Below are positions 1 through 7,589 of a stretch of 60,330 bases of DNA, one piece after another (the stretch's first letter is position 1; each line of letters opens with the position of its first letter). A model generated the notes under the pieces. The model searched no databases. It worked only from the letters and a program-made list of their open reading frames with translations, and was not told the origin of the DNA. This DNA is from a virus. The DNA lies in the IMG/VR virus record IMGVR_UViG_3300025120_000051, positions 1 through 60,330 of that record. The stretch is one strand, 5' to 3'. A program made the position numbers and the translations under genes.

Positions 1-1624
1 TAAAAGATATTCTTATTGTTGACGTACTTGCAGCTCCAGCAAAAGTTTTTCTTTCAATAAGACCTATAACTGTTTCTTTAGTTGATGAGTCAAACATTTC
101 TACTAAAACATCTTCAGTACCTAAATCGTGTACTATAGCAGCTTTTTTACCTGATACAAAACTAGAGTTAGATACGTCTATTGTTGAGTGTACTGATCTA
201 GCAGCTAACGTGTCAGGAGTTAATACCTTAGAAGCTTCAACACCAGCTATTGCTTCGGCAGCATTTGCTAGTTTAGTAATACCAAAAGTACTAGCATCAG
301 CTGTTGGCAGTGTTCTTGTAGCATGAGCTGTAATAACACCATCAGTCATTGTTAATGTGTCAATAACATCTACACCTGAAGTATCAATATCAGTGTCAGT
401 ACCTATTTGCGTATTATATGTACCAGAAGCTTGTTTACCATTTATTTGCGTTTGGATATCTGATGTTACACCATCTAAATAGTCAAACTCAGTTGATGTC
501 ACTCCTGTAGCTCTTAAATCTTTAGCGTAGTTTAAATCGTTGTGATCACCAGTAAAACCATCTATTTTATTTATTTCAGCAGGAGTTGCTGATATTGTTC
601 CACCAGCAGCGTTCGCTAAAAGAGCAACGTGACCAGATAAATTTGGTAGTGTTATTGTTTTATCACTACCAGTTGCATCTGAAGCAGTAAGTTTTATTTC
701 ATGAGCATCATCTGTGGTACCTTCAAATTGTATTGTATTATTTTCTACAACTTGTACAGTTTCATTTTGTACTGTTTGCGTTCCAGAAACTATTAAGTTA
801 CCAGGAATCGTGAATGTATCAGAAGAATCACCAATTGTACCAGCACCACCAAAACTAGCGTTTAACGCTGTTTTAACGTTTGCAGTATCAGTTACATCCG
901 CATTGTCTTCAACAGACTCTACAGTTGTTTTATGTGCGTTTGTGAAGCTATTTGCTGTTTGAGAAGCTACTGAAAAATTTAACTTTCCAGCACCAACACC
1001 ACCGTCAGTGTAAGTTACACTAATACCACTTTCAGTACCACCAGTTACCATACCACCAACGATATCTTGAACCTCTTCGTTCGTTAGTTGATGTGTATCA
1101 GTCCAAGGTACGTTTATAACACCTTTACCATTACTATCAACTTGCAAGCCGTATGTTCTACCATTTACAGACGTAGGATCAGCGGCGGCATTTACTGCTT
1201 GTACTGTAGAGCTAAATAGCTTTATTGTACCAGCACCCGTAGCACTTGCTGCGCTTGGAGCAGAACCAGTAATAGTTATTTCAGCATCACTAGCTCGTGA
1301 CACTGTTACGGTTCCAGCACCTGAGAACTTTATGTCATCAGTAGTATTTGATCCAGTTGTTGGAGTACCTGTTAATCTTAATAGTATACCCGAAGAATCT
1401 ACTACAGATTGTGAGAATACCGTATTGTCATCACTAACATCGGTAGATAGCGTTTTAAACCCTGTGTTACCAGTCTCTGCGCTATAGTACTTTAATTTGT
1501 GATCACCGGAATCGTAGTAAAACGCACCGGCTGCAGCGGTAGGAGCAGTGCCCGTAACGTGCATTTTAACATTTTTTAATTCCTGTCCACTTAAGTCCAG
1601 GTCATGGAGAAATTTAATTGCCAT
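1..1624 (-). CDS. Tail fibre protein, N-terminal part (continues past window end)
   Basis: The leftward frame is open from ATG at 1624 to the window edge. The N-terminus begins MAIKFLHDLDL and is followed by low-complexity Thr/Ser/Ala/Gly/Asp-rich sequence, with phrases such as FYYDSGDHKLKYYSAET and TANSFTNAHKTTVE that are typical of phage tail fibres. The last codons (..STSTIRISF) join in frame to the partial frame at 60062-60330 if the map is circular, giving 630 residues and a C-terminal Cys-containing domain. It probably forms a trimeric fibre that contacts the host surface. It lies directly downstream of another fibre-associated gene. The function is inferred from composition and context. 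Confidence 0.82.
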   Translation of the reverse strand, partial: MAIKFLHDLDLSGQELKNVKMHVTGTAPTAAAGAFYYDSGDHKLKYYSAETGNTGFKTLSTDVSDDNTVFSQSVVDSSGILLRLTGTPTTGSNTTDDIKFSGAGTVTVSRASDAEITITGSAPSAASATGAGTIKLFSSTVQAVNAAADPTSVNGRTYGLQVDSNGKGVINVPWTDTHQLTNEEVQDIVGGMVTGGTESGISVTYTDGGVGAGKLNFSVASQTANSFTNAHKTTVESVEDNADVTDTANVKTALNASFGGAGTIGDSSDTFTIPGNLIVSGTQTVQNETVQVVENNTIQFEGTTDDAHEIKLTASDATGSDKTITLPNLSGHVALLANAAGGTISATPAEINKIDGFTGDHNDLNYAKDLRATGVTSTEFDYLDGVTSDIQTQINGKQASGTYNTQIGTDTDIDTSGVDVIDTLTMTDGVITAHATRTLPTADASTFGITKLANAAEAIAGVEASKVLTPDTLAARSVHSTIDVSNSSFVSGKKAAIVHDLGTEDVLVEMFDSSTKETVIGLIERKTFAGAASTSTIRISF

Positions 1625-1645
1625 TTTTGTTTGTTTGTTTAGTTG

Positions 1646-2374
1646 TTAGTTTGCGTATACTATACCAGAATTTAATGTGGAAAAGAATACTTTTGAGTTA
1701 TTTTTGTTTGTATGTGAGTAAGGTACGATTGCAACATCCCCAGTACTTATCTTTACAGCTATTGTTGGAAATTTACCTAAGTTATGAGGTATTGCTAATT
1801 CATATTGGTTATTTACAAAACTTAAATCACTTGTGGAAAAAGTTTGTTCATACTCTTTATCTTGAGCCCCTGAGTATAATGTTACGTTATAATACACTCC
1901 AGTTATAAAACCTAACCCAGAAGAATCGTTATTACTATTTAAGTGGTTAAGTGTTAAATTATAAAAATCAGTACTACCAACTTGGGATATTGCCGTAACT
2001 TTATATACAGCAAATATGTTTTGGTCTTGGATCTGACTTATTACTATTTCTTTTTCTAAAAACGTATTTAAAACAGTTAGAGTATTTTTCGTACCATTGT
2101 TAGGAAATGCACTAACTTGCAGCGAAACGTTTGATGTTGGAAAAGGTCCAGTAGGAGTATTATTGTTGTTGTCTTTTAAGTTACCTGCCTGTAAGCTTGT
2201 ATGGCTATATTTGTAAGGTATATTTGAGTGCACACCTAATACGTTGGTTTGAGATAAAAAAGCACCAATATTATCTAAAGAGTAGTTTCTTGTTCCACCA
2301 CTTGAATCAGTACCTATTAACTTATCACCTCTGTCAGGAGTAGCGTCTTGACTGTAGTTTTTTATTCTAGCCAT
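1646..2374 (-). CDS. Tail fibre-associated structural protein
   Basis: 242 residues. The N-terminus (MARIKNYSQD, then DKLIGTDSSGGTRNYSL) resembles that of the 1,020-residue fibre at 24365-27427 (MPRIHTITTD.. LLGTDGAVG). This points to a shared N-terminal module, probably the part that attaches to the tail or to a partner fibre. The rest is Asn/Ser/Thr-rich and beta-prone with no recognisable enzyme motif; the C-terminal third (LAIPHNLGKFPTIAVKIS) looks like a fibre tip or receptor-binding fold. The start codon overlaps the stop of the holin gene, so the two are translationally coupled. Confidence 0.65.
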   Translation of the reverse strand: MARIKNYSQDATPDRGDKLIGTDSSGGTRNYSLDNIGAFLSQTNVLGVHSNIPYKYSHTSLQAGNLKDNNNNTPTGPFPTSNVSLQVSAFPNNGTKNTLTVLNTFLEKEIVISQIQDQNIFAVYKVTAISQVGSTDFYNLTLNHLNSNNDSSGLGFITGVYYNVTLYSGAQDKEYEQTFSTSDLSFVNNQYELAIPHNLGKFPTIAVKISTGDVAIVPYSHTNKNNSKVFFSTLNSGIVYAN

Positions 2375-2829
2375 TATTTAGATATTTTTTTGAATTTTTC
2401 AGCTCCACGAGAACCAAAATAAGCTACGTACACTGTTACTAGTAATGTTTGTAATAAATCTACCCAACCTTCACTAACACCAAATTGCCAGTCGAAACTA
2501 TCCATAACTATTAATATAATCATAGATACTGTTAAGAATATTAAAGACATTGGGCGTGTATTTTTACTTAACCATGAATCGCTTTTCATGTCGCTGGCCC
2601 AGCGCTTACTTACTTCTTGCATCTCAATCATATCCTGTTCTAATAGTTTTAATGCTTTTTCTTTATCTTCTGGTGGTAACACTGTATCTGGCTCGTTTTG
2701 TATTAGGTTTTTAACCATACCTAAAACACCAGCGTCTGGTAGTATATCACCAGCAACGCCTATTATACTAGGGGCTACTTTAGATAAAAAAGCACCTACT
2801 TTAGTTTCAGAGAATTTTTTCTTTGCCAT
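2374..2829 (-). CDS. Holin (GTA 3TM holin-like)
   Basis: 151 residues. A soluble N-terminal half is followed by SKRWASDMKSDSWLSKNTRP and two strong membrane segments (about residues 94-112 and 122-140), ending in basic FGSRGAEKFKK. The pattern ..RW..D...D..L....RP.. then LLVTVYVAYFGSRG matches the three-TM holin family first described for gene transfer agents. It would make inner-membrane holes that let the M15 endolysin (27452-27910) reach peptidoglycan. It is embedded in the late leftward unit, and its start shares bases with the stop of the 40-residue gene upstream. Confidence 0.7.
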   Translation of the reverse strand: MAKKKFSETKVGAFLSKVAPSIIGVAGDILPDAGVLGMVKNLIQNEPDTVLPPEDKEKALKLLEQDMIEMQEVSKRWASDMKSDSWLSKNTRPMSLIFLTVSMIILIVMDSFDWQFGVSEGWVDLLQTLLVTVYVAYFGSRGAEKFKKISK

Positions 2830-2951
2830 TACTTTTTGGGTTTAGTGTGTGTGTAACCTTTTTTCTTTAACTCTAAATGTTTCTTATAAGTAGCCGCTTT
2901 AACTCCTTTAGAACCTTTATACATCATGTGTACTTTGAATTTTTTTGCCAT
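2829..2951 (-). CDS. Small Lys-rich protein, 40 residues
   Basis: A leftward frame reads MAKKFKVHMMYKGSKGVKAA.. and ends in KPKK. Its stop shares bases with the next ATG (TAATG), and its own start shares bases with the stop of the winged-helix gene upstream. The tight coupling on both sides supports a real gene. It belongs to the type of tiny basic proteins seen again at 28459-28809. A nucleic-acid or virion role is possible; no specific function is recognised. Confidence 0.6.
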   Translation of the reverse strand: MAKKFKVHMMYKGSKGVKAATYKKHLELKKKGYTHTKPKK

Positions 2952-3391
2952 TATCTTTCACTGTCTTTTATCATATCATCTATAGCTTTATTATAAACTT
3001 TATCTGTGTATGATTTATTATTAAAAAACTTGCTTCTTTCTGAAGTAGGTAGATCTTCTTGAGCAAGCATTATTCTATATATTCTACTTATTAACTGACT
3101 ACATTTAAACGATGTTTTAAACACGTTGTACTTTATCGTAGTTCTATTACGATGCATGAAGGTTTCAATCCAACCTTCTCGCTTTAATCTCTCCCATCTG
3201 TTTTTATCCCAAGAATATGTATATACCCCATTTATAAAATCATTACGTGTGAATCTACCTTTGCAATCAAGGTATATTAACAACTCAAGATCTGCGTCTT
3301 TTAAATTATAAGTTTTACAGGCCCATTTTCTAATAAGCCTGTAATACTTTAATAAATTTAATTCCCTAACGTCTGAAGCATCTAGTCTCAT
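2951..3391 (-). CDS. Winged-helix-like protein
   Basis: 146 residues. The central part (DLELLIYLDCKGRFTRNDF then NRWERLKREGWIETFMHRNR) has the helix-helix-wing pattern of MarR/PadR-like DNA-binding domains, followed by a basic wing with Arg/Lys and Thr. It sits right after groES in the late unit and overlaps it by 4 bases (ATGA). It may regulate late transcription or be a virion DNA-binding protein. The family assignment rests on pattern only. Confidence 0.5.
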   Translation of the reverse strand: MRLDASDVRELNLLKYYRLIRKWACKTYNLKDADLELLIYLDCKGRFTRNDFINGVYTYSWDKNRWERLKREGWIETFMHRNRTTIKYNVFKTSFKCSQLISRIYRIMLAQEDLPTSERSKFFNNKSYTDKVYNKAIDDMIKDSER

Positions 3392-3645
3392 TCAACTATA
3401 ACTACATCACCATTTTTAATTACATAAAAAACTTTATCGTCAAACTCTATAGAATGACCAGCATGCTTATCATACCAAACAATATCTTCTTTGTTTATAC
3501 CTACAACTTGCTCGCCAATACTTATAACCTTACCTTTTAAGTACCTAATGTCAGTATTCTGCAACTCTGTCATTACAAACCCTGATTTAGATTTAGGTTT
3601 TTCTTTTATTTTATCTACAACTATATAATAATTAACTGCTTGCAT
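3388..3645 (-). CDS. groES: GroES-like co-chaperonin
   Basis: 85 residues, close to the usual 95 of GroES. Visible GroES features are the first strand (YYIVVDKIKEKPKSKSG), a short mobile-loop position, then GKVISIGEQVVGINKEDIVWYDKHAG, corresponding to the GroES G.V..VG......GD.V.Y.KYAG core, and the terminal strand FYVIKNGDVVIV. The ATG lies inside the end of groEL (14-base overlap), so the pair is co-translated. It would cap the phage GroEL ring or compete for the host one. The order groEL then groES is the reverse of most bacterial operons. I infer that it is functional; the mobile loop is short. Confidence 0.72.
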   Translation of the reverse strand: MQAVNYYIVVDKIKEKPKSKSGFVMTELQNTDIRYLKGKVISIGEQVVGINKEDIVWYDKHAGHSIEFDDKVFYVIKNGDVVIVE

Positions 3646-5197
3646 TGTTCACTCTTCTATTACTTATTATACAATCTGCAGACACTATAGTCTTTACTAC
3701 ACTCACTGCATGTTTGAGCGCCGTTTTTGTAACCAAAACCGGATCTATTATACCATTTTTAATCATATTTACTTCTTCACCAGTTATAACATCTATACCA
3801 TAACCATCTTTTGAAGGTATATGAGGTGTTATGCCAGCATTATCAAGTATTGTTCTAAACGGTGATATAATAGCTTTACTTAATATCAACTCTCCATCAC
3901 TACCTTCAACTATTGTTGTTGCAGCATTTAGCAGAGCAATCCCACCACCAGGTACGATACCTTCTTGCAAAGCTGCTTTAGTAGCGTATATAGCGTCTTC
4001 TACTCTATCTTTTTTTTCTTTTAACTCAACTTGTGAGTTTGCACCTACTCTAACAATACCTACATTACCTGATAATATAGCTAAACGTTCTTGTAGTTTC
4101 TTTTTCATGAAAGGATCTTTTTGTTTTTCTATAGTTTTTTTAACTATATTTATTCTATCCTTAAATTGTGCTTCTGACTTGTCTACTGTTAGTATTGTGT
4201 TTTTGTTATCTGTAACACACTTAACTGCTTCACCTAAGAAGCTAGTGTCAACAAGATCAAAATCATCACCTAAACTTTCATTTATCAACTTAGCACCTGT
4301 AACAACAGCTAAGTCCTCCATTGTATCTTCTTTTGTTGGTCCAAAACCTGGAGAATCTATTATGTTTAGCTTTATGTTACCTTTTACTTTATTAGCTAAC
4401 AAGGCTGATTTAGGTACTTCTTCGACCTCACCTACTATAAGTAGTGATCTTTTCTTTTTAATAACATGTTCTAGTATAGGTTGTATACTTCTTATGCTTT
4501 GTATTGGCGTCACAGCTAATAGTACATAAGGATTATCTAATTCAGCAACCTCTCTACCTTTGTCAGTTATTAAGTAATTCGATGTTAGTGGACATTTTAA
4601 TTGTACTCCATCTACTACATCAGCATAAGTTTTATCTGTTTGTGACTCTTCTAACAGTACTACACTGTCTTTACCCACTCTATTATATGCTTCAGATATA
4701 ATTTTACCTAAAACCTTATCGTTATTACAACTAATCGTGCTAACGTGTTCTAGCATTTTACCAGATACATCTATCTTTATTTGGTCTAAATAATCATTAA
4801 CTTTACTTAAACCAGCATCAATACCTGCTTTTATATCTCTTATGTTATCTTTACCTTGATATTTTTCAATTTCACTTAACAGCGAGTAAGCAAGGACGGT
4901 TGCCGTAGTGGTACCGTCTCCTGCTTCTTTCACTGTGTTTCTAGCAGCTTCTTTGATAAGTGTCGCGCCTATATTCTCAACCGGATCATATAAGACTACA
5001 GATTCTGCAACTGTAACTCCGTCTTTTGTAATTACCGGTTTTCCGAGGGCATCCTCGTATATTACGCACTTACCAGAAGCGCCAAGGGTAGATTGAACTG
5101 CGTTTGCTAGCTGCTCAACTCCCAACATTATTTTACTCTTAGCATTACTGCCGAAAGTCAAATCTTTTACAATTTCACTTGGTTGATTGTATTCCAT
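3632..5197 (-). CDS. groEL: Phage chaperonin GroEL
   Basis: 521 residues, slightly shorter than the cellular ~545. The ATP-binding signature GDGTTTAT is at residues 93-100. Around it are KPVITKDGVTVA and NIGATLIKEAA, as in GroEL. The late equatorial motif VEDAIYATKA keeps the Asp equivalent to catalytic D398, and VPGGGIALL follows. The usual LGPKG near the N-terminus is LGASG here. The C-terminus ends ..NNASS without a GGM tail. It should form a ring chaperonin that folds phage or host proteins, presumably capsid or tail proteins, given its place in the late unit. Divergence from cellular GroEL argues for a long phage lineage rather than recent capture. Confidence 0.95.
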   Translation of the reverse strand: MEYNQPSEIVKDLTFGSNAKSKIMLGVEQLANAVQSTLGASGKCVIYEDALGKPVITKDGVTVAESVVLYDPVENIGATLIKEAARNTVKEAGDGTTTATVLAYSLLSEIEKYQGKDNIRDIKAGIDAGLSKVNDYLDQIKIDVSGKMLEHVSTISCNNDKVLGKIISEAYNRVGKDSVVLLEESQTDKTYADVVDGVQLKCPLTSNYLITDKGREVAELDNPYVLLAVTPIQSIRSIQPILEHVIKKKRSLLIVGEVEEVPKSALLANKVKGNIKLNIIDSPGFGPTKEDTMEDLAVVTGAKLINESLGDDFDLVDTSFLGEAVKCVTDNKNTILTVDKSEAQFKDRINIVKKTIEKQKDPFMKKKLQERLAILSGNVGIVRVGANSQVELKEKKDRVEDAIYATKAALQEGIVPGGGIALLNAATTIVEGSDGELILSKAIISPFRTILDNAGITPHIPSKDGYGIDVITGEEVNMIKNGIIDPVLVTKTALKHAVSVVKTIVSADCIISNRRVNNASS

Positions 5198-5227
5198 TAT
5201 ATTAAATTAAATTAGATTAGATTGATC

Positions 5228-5548
5228 TTACTCGAATGTTTTAACCACCATAGGTCCTTTTAAAAACTCTACTTTCTTAGCATAGTGATCGATGCTTCCA
5301 TCAATTGCAGCTTCTGCTCCGTCCATAGTTTCTCTTCTTGTGACATCAAGCCATTTTTCACAGCATGTGTCTTTTTCTGGTTCACACTGACAATCTATGT
5401 CTTTGTATTCCGTCTGATAGAAACCATTAGGTAGTTGTACAATCCTCCAGTTTTTCTTTTCTGCAAGGTGTTTCCAAAGTTTTATTTGGTCTTCGGTTAC
5501 TTGTGGTTGACTACTCCACGTGTTAGTCTTGTAATAAAAATACGTCAT
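5228..5548 (-). CDS. Hypothetical protein with Cys cluster
   Basis: 106 residues beginning MTYFYYKTNTWSS. The middle contains DIDCQCEPEKDTCCEKW, four cysteines in about 12 residues that could bind a metal or form disulfides, and the rest is acidic and hydrophilic. It lies between the first late gene and groEL with about 30-base gaps. I do not recognise the family. Confidence 0.7.
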   Translation of the reverse strand: MTYFYYKTNTWSSQPQVTEDQIKLWKHLAEKKNWRIVQLPNGFYQTEYKDIDCQCEPEKDTCCEKWLDVTRRETMDGAEAAIDGSIDHYAKKVEFLKGPMVVKTFE

Positions 5549-5580
5549 TATTTAAGGTATTTAGTTTATCAGAGGTATGG

Positions 5581-5814
5581 TTATTCTTTCTTCGTACCGT
5601 GTCCTCTGTTTCCACGGTTCGCTTTTATACTTGTAAATCTCTTGGTTTTGTGATCGTAATCCTTGCCTTTTATGTTTTTACCAGCCTTAATAGCAGCACG
5701 TCTTTTACGTTGGTTTTCAGCTCTCATTGCTTTACGACGAGGACTGTTGGCTACTTTAAGATCTCTTTTCTTTTTAGCTGCTCGAGCCTTAAGACTTAGT
5801 TTTTGTTTAGGCAT
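5581..5814 (-). CDS. Small highly basic protein
   Basis: 77 residues, about 40% Lys+Arg (MPKQKLSLKARAAKKKRDLK.. then RRKAMRAENQRKRRAA), probably one long helix followed by a Gly/Lys tail ending GHGTKKE. It is the first gene of the leftward late unit. It is likely to bind nucleic acid or to be packaged in the virion. Similar small basic proteins occur in other marine phages; no biochemical function is known to me. Confidence 0.7.
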   Translation of the reverse strand: MPKQKLSLKARAAKKKRDLKVANSPRRKAMRAENQRKRRAAIKAGKNIKGKDYDHKTKRFTSIKANRGNRGHGTKKE

Positions 5815-6116
5815 AATATTTTTCTATATCTATATAATTACATAGTAAAGCGAAGATTTAATAAAAGTATGACACAAGCCTGTTACTAAGATATACTTAA
5901 AGGCTATTGTCACAAAAAAATACGTTAGAAATGTTGAGGTTAAGGGTAGCGCCTACTCTTCACCGTAATTACTTCGTAATAAAAACGCAATATGTAAACG
6001 CCACGGGCCCCTTTTTTATGTGAAACACTGTAGAATTTTCACCTTTTACTTTATATTAATATTTATATATATATAATAGTACTATATAAATACGACTATA
6101 TGTGGATAATAATAAT
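5815..6116. promoter_or_regulatory. Divergent intergenic control region
   Basis: About 300 bases without a gene between the leftward late unit and the rightward early unit. It holds a GC-rich patch (CGCCACGGGCCCC then T6) near 5999-6017, a small inverted repeat ATTAC-TTC-GTAAT near 5970, and a very AT-rich stretch (6045-6090) just before the first conserved element. Promoters for both directions must lie here or close by, because both units start here. I could not place a convincing Bacteroidota -7/-33 box, so the assignment rests on gene orientation. Confidence 0.6.
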
Positions 6117-6119
6117 ATG
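6088..6119 (+). promoter_or_regulatory. Conserved early element, copy 1
   Basis: AAATACGA, 8-base spacer (ctatatgt), then GGATAATAATAATATG. The ATG of a 38-residue frame starts 13 bases after the GG. First of seven copies with an identical 8-base spacer; see findings. Confidence 0.7.
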
Positions 6120-6233
6120 AGAATAAATACTAATAATAATATAGAAGTTGTGAGAGTGTGCGCTGTACTACTAATACAATTCCAAATGTTAAACAAAGTA
6201 TATACTTTTATACAATTCATTTACGAAGCATAA
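6117..6233 (+). CDS. Small ORF, 38 residues
   Basis: Frame MRINTNNNIEVVRVCAVLLI.. ending FIYEA. It starts at the ATG of element copy 1, exactly as the larger genes at 7587 and 9579 start after theirs, and its stop lies within element copy 2. The position supports translation; the composition is mildly hydrophobic. No family is recognised. Confidence 0.4.
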   Translation: MRINTNNNIEVVRVCAVLLIQFQMLNKVYTFIQFIYEA

Positions 6234-6248
6234 TGGATAATAATAATG
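6220..6248 (+). promoter_or_regulatory. Conserved early element, copy 2
   Basis: TTTACGA, 8-base spacer (agcataat), GGATAATAATAATG. The left box is one base weaker than in the other copies. It precedes the 75-residue gene at 6275. Confidence 0.6.
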
Positions 6249-6274
6249 TAACAAATAATAAATAAATAATAACT

Positions 6275-6502
6275 ATGTCAAATTTAATTTCAAAGAGATT
6301 CGTAATAAGAAAATCTCTAATCGGTAAAAACCAAAACATCACTGTTAACTTCAAAAATGGTAAAACAGTAACTTACAATCACGATAAAGTGTATGAAGTA
6401 ATGAAGTCAAAACTAGAAACTATGAATTGTTTCGTTAAGTACAAATCTTACACTTCTTCAACTTCAATTCCAGTAATTGCAAGAGAATTAGTAAGTGCGT
6501 AA
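6275..6502 (+). CDS. Hypothetical protein, 75 residues
   Basis: Begins MSNLISKRFVIRKSLIGKNQ. It is a Lys-rich, beta-prone small protein (NITVNFKNGKTVTYNHDKV) with no recognised domain. The leader AAATAAATAATAACT before ATG is typical of Bacteroidota starts. It is the first sizeable early gene and so may act on host functions, but this is inference from position only. Confidence 0.65.
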   Translation: MSNLISKRFVIRKSLIGKNQNITVNFKNGKTVTYNHDKVYEVMKSKLETMNCFVKYKSYTSSTSIPVIARELVSA

Positions 6503-6612
6503 GTACTACACAAAGTCGAGTTAGTTCCACTTGTTCCCTCGTATAATCAAATATGAATAAGTAAAAATGGTGACTCACCGAACCAGAATAGTACGCAAAC
6601 TGGTGAGATCAA

Positions 6613-6653
6613 TGTAGTAATGGTTTATGTGAGTTCGATTCTCACACTACAAC
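6613..6653 (+). ncRNA. tRNA-like T-arm module A
   Basis: GTGAG-TTCGATT-CTCAC forms a perfect 5-bp stem with a canonical tRNA T-loop (6629-6645). It is flanked by TGTAGT (6613-6618) and ACTACA (6646-6651), which pair as a 6-bp acceptor-like stem, with only 10 bases between the left strand and the T-stem. No D-arm or valid anticodon arm could be fitted. The upstream 6503-6612 is noncoding and holds GGTG-ACT-CACC and ACCAG..CTGGT pairings. Related modules lie at 10082 and 10266. Confidence 0.35.
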
Positions 6654-6654
6654 T

Positions 6655-6744
6655 ATGAATTTTATAATAATAATAGCAACAATGATAGTACTACAATTAG
6701 TACACTTGTTCACAGGAATTAAGTCAAGCGACTTTACAAACTAA
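6655..6744 (+). CDS. Small membrane peptide, 29 residues
   Basis: MNFIIIIATMIVLQLVHLF followed by TGIKSSDFTN. It is one hydrophobic segment with a short polar tail, so if made it would sit in the inner membrane. It starts 2 bases after T-arm module A and is followed at 10 bases by a lipoprotein gene. Too short to assign. Confidence 0.35.
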   Translation: MNFIIIIATMIVLQLVHLFTGIKSSDFTN

Positions 6745-6753
6745 AATAATGAT

Positions 6754-6909
6754 ATGAAGAAAACGATAGAAGAAAAAATAGTAAAAGGTTTAGTAGTGTA
6801 TACTTTGTTAATAATAGCAATATTTACACTCTCATCATGCGGTAGTACTCAATATGGAATCTGCCCAGCGTACAGTAATCACAATACAAATACGACAGTA
6901 AACGGATAA
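6754..6909 (+). CDS. Small predicted lipoprotein, 51 residues
   Basis: A Lys-rich start (MKKTIEEKIVKGL), a hydrophobic stretch VVYTLLIIAIFTL and the lipobox LSSC-G at residues 26-30 make a type II signal peptide; the mature part (GSTQYGICPAYSNHN..) would be about 23 residues with one more Cys. It would be lipidated at the cell envelope. The C-terminus (..NTNTTVNG) and stop are encoded by conserved element copy 3. A role in blocking superinfection is possible but unproven. Confidence 0.5.
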   Translation: MKKTIEEKIVKGLVVYTLLIIAIFTLSSCGSTQYGICPAYSNHNTNTTVNG

Positions 6910-6919
6910 TAATAATATA
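6888..6919 (+). promoter_or_regulatory. Conserved early element, copy 3
   Basis: AAATACGA, 8-base spacer (cagtaaac), GGATAATAATAATATAA. The next ATG (6931) is 27 bases after the GG, with an AAATAAATAAATATG leader. It overlaps the 3' end of the lipoprotein frame. Confidence 0.7.
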
Positions 6920-6930
6920 AATAAATAAAT

Positions 6931-6996
6931 ATGTACGAAGCGATAGAACACTGGAAAGAATATATAAAAGAAAAACAATTAAATAATAATAAATGA
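6931..6996 (+). CDS. Tiny ORF, 21 residues
   Basis: MYEAIEHWKEYIKEKQ then LNNNK, a short amphipathic helix. It lies directly after element copy 3 and overlaps the next ATG by 4 bases (ATGA). Position supports translation, but the length makes it uncertain. Confidence 0.3.
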   Translation: MYEAIEHWKEYIKEKQLNNNK

Positions 6997-7127
6997 AAAG
7001 AAAATTTCAACACTTAGCAGTCAACACAATACTAATTGGATTAACAGCGATATTCGCTTTCGGTTTTGTAAACATACTATATCACTTAGTATTTAATAAT
7101 CCTGTAATAACTTACGGCGGATGGTAG
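6993..7127 (+). CDS. Small membrane protein, 44 residues
   Basis: MKRKFQHLAVNTILIGLTAI then FAFGFVNILYHLVFNN. It has a basic N-terminus and one long hydrophobic segment, so it is a single-pass inner-membrane peptide. It is coupled by an ATGA overlap upstream and a 7-base overlap downstream. No family is recognised. Confidence 0.45.
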   Translation: MKRKFQHLAVNTILIGLTAIFAFGFVNILYHLVFNNPVITYGGW

Positions 7128-7234
7128 AATTACTAGACAAAATAGCACAAGAAGAATATGGCGAGTTTGGTTTCACTACGTGTACTGACGAGCAACAACT
7201 AGAAATAATAACTAATAATTTAATAAATAAGTAA
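7121..7234 (+). CDS. Small acidic protein, 37 residues
   Basis: MVELLDKIAQEEYGEFGFTT then CTDEQQLEIITNNLINK. It is helical and acidic. It starts inside the preceding gene's last codons and is followed one base later by the next ATG. Typical of compact early phage gene blocks; function unknown. Confidence 0.45.
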   Translation: MVELLDKIAQEEYGEFGFTTCTDEQQLEIITNNLINK

Positions 7235-7235
7235 T

Positions 7236-7370
7236 ATGCAGTATATTTTAACATGCAATAACGGAAAGAAAATAGATATGTCACACTACATACTATTACA
7301 AATGGAAAAGAAAATAACTAGACAAGATGTTCTTGACAGAATAGAGTTCTATAAAAGTACAAACAAATGA
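7236..7370 (+). CDS. Small hypothetical protein, 44 residues
   Basis: Begins MQYILTCNNGKKIDMSHYIL and ends FYKSTNK. It is hydrophilic and probably helical in its second half (LLQMEKKITRQDVLDRIEFY). It overlaps the next ATG by 4 bases (ATGA). Function unknown. Confidence 0.5.
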   Translation: MQYILTCNNGKKIDMSHYILLQMEKKITRQDVLDRIEFYKSTNK

Positions 7371-7579
7371 GATATAGTAAATCAAATATGAGTTGGGAAC
7401 AAGCATTTAAAGAATGTGCTGACTCAATCAACAAACACGCTTACGAAATGAAAGTAACTAATGAGTTATTTCCAAGAGAAGACGGTACACTATGGGTAAA
7501 CTGGATAGGTTTATCTCAACAAAATAGAGACAAAGTGTATAAACAATGTTACGATACAAATACGAATAAAGCAGGATAA
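7367..7579 (+). CDS. Hypothetical protein, 70 residues
   Basis: Begins MRYSKSNMSWEQAFKECADS. The C-terminus ..DTNTNKAG is encoded by conserved element copy 4, so the last codons and stop are fixed by the element. No domain is recognised; the central LWVNWIGLS.. is mildly hydrophobic. Confidence 0.6.
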   Translation: MRYSKSNMSWEQAFKECADSINKHAYEMKVTNELFPREDGTLWVNWIGLSQQNRDKVYKQCYDTNTNKAG

Positions 7580-7589
7580 TAATAATATG
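7558..7589 (+). promoter_or_regulatory. Conserved early element, copy 4
   Basis: AAATACGA, 8-base spacer (ataaagca), GGATAATAATAATATG. The ATG of the next gene (7587) is the last triplet of the element. Confidence 0.7.

Noticed and set aside
3831-4529. 232-codon rightward frame opposite groEL
   Set aside because: It mirrors the strongly conserved GroEL coding strand and has low-complexity Ser/Leu/Phe composition typical of an antisense shadow.
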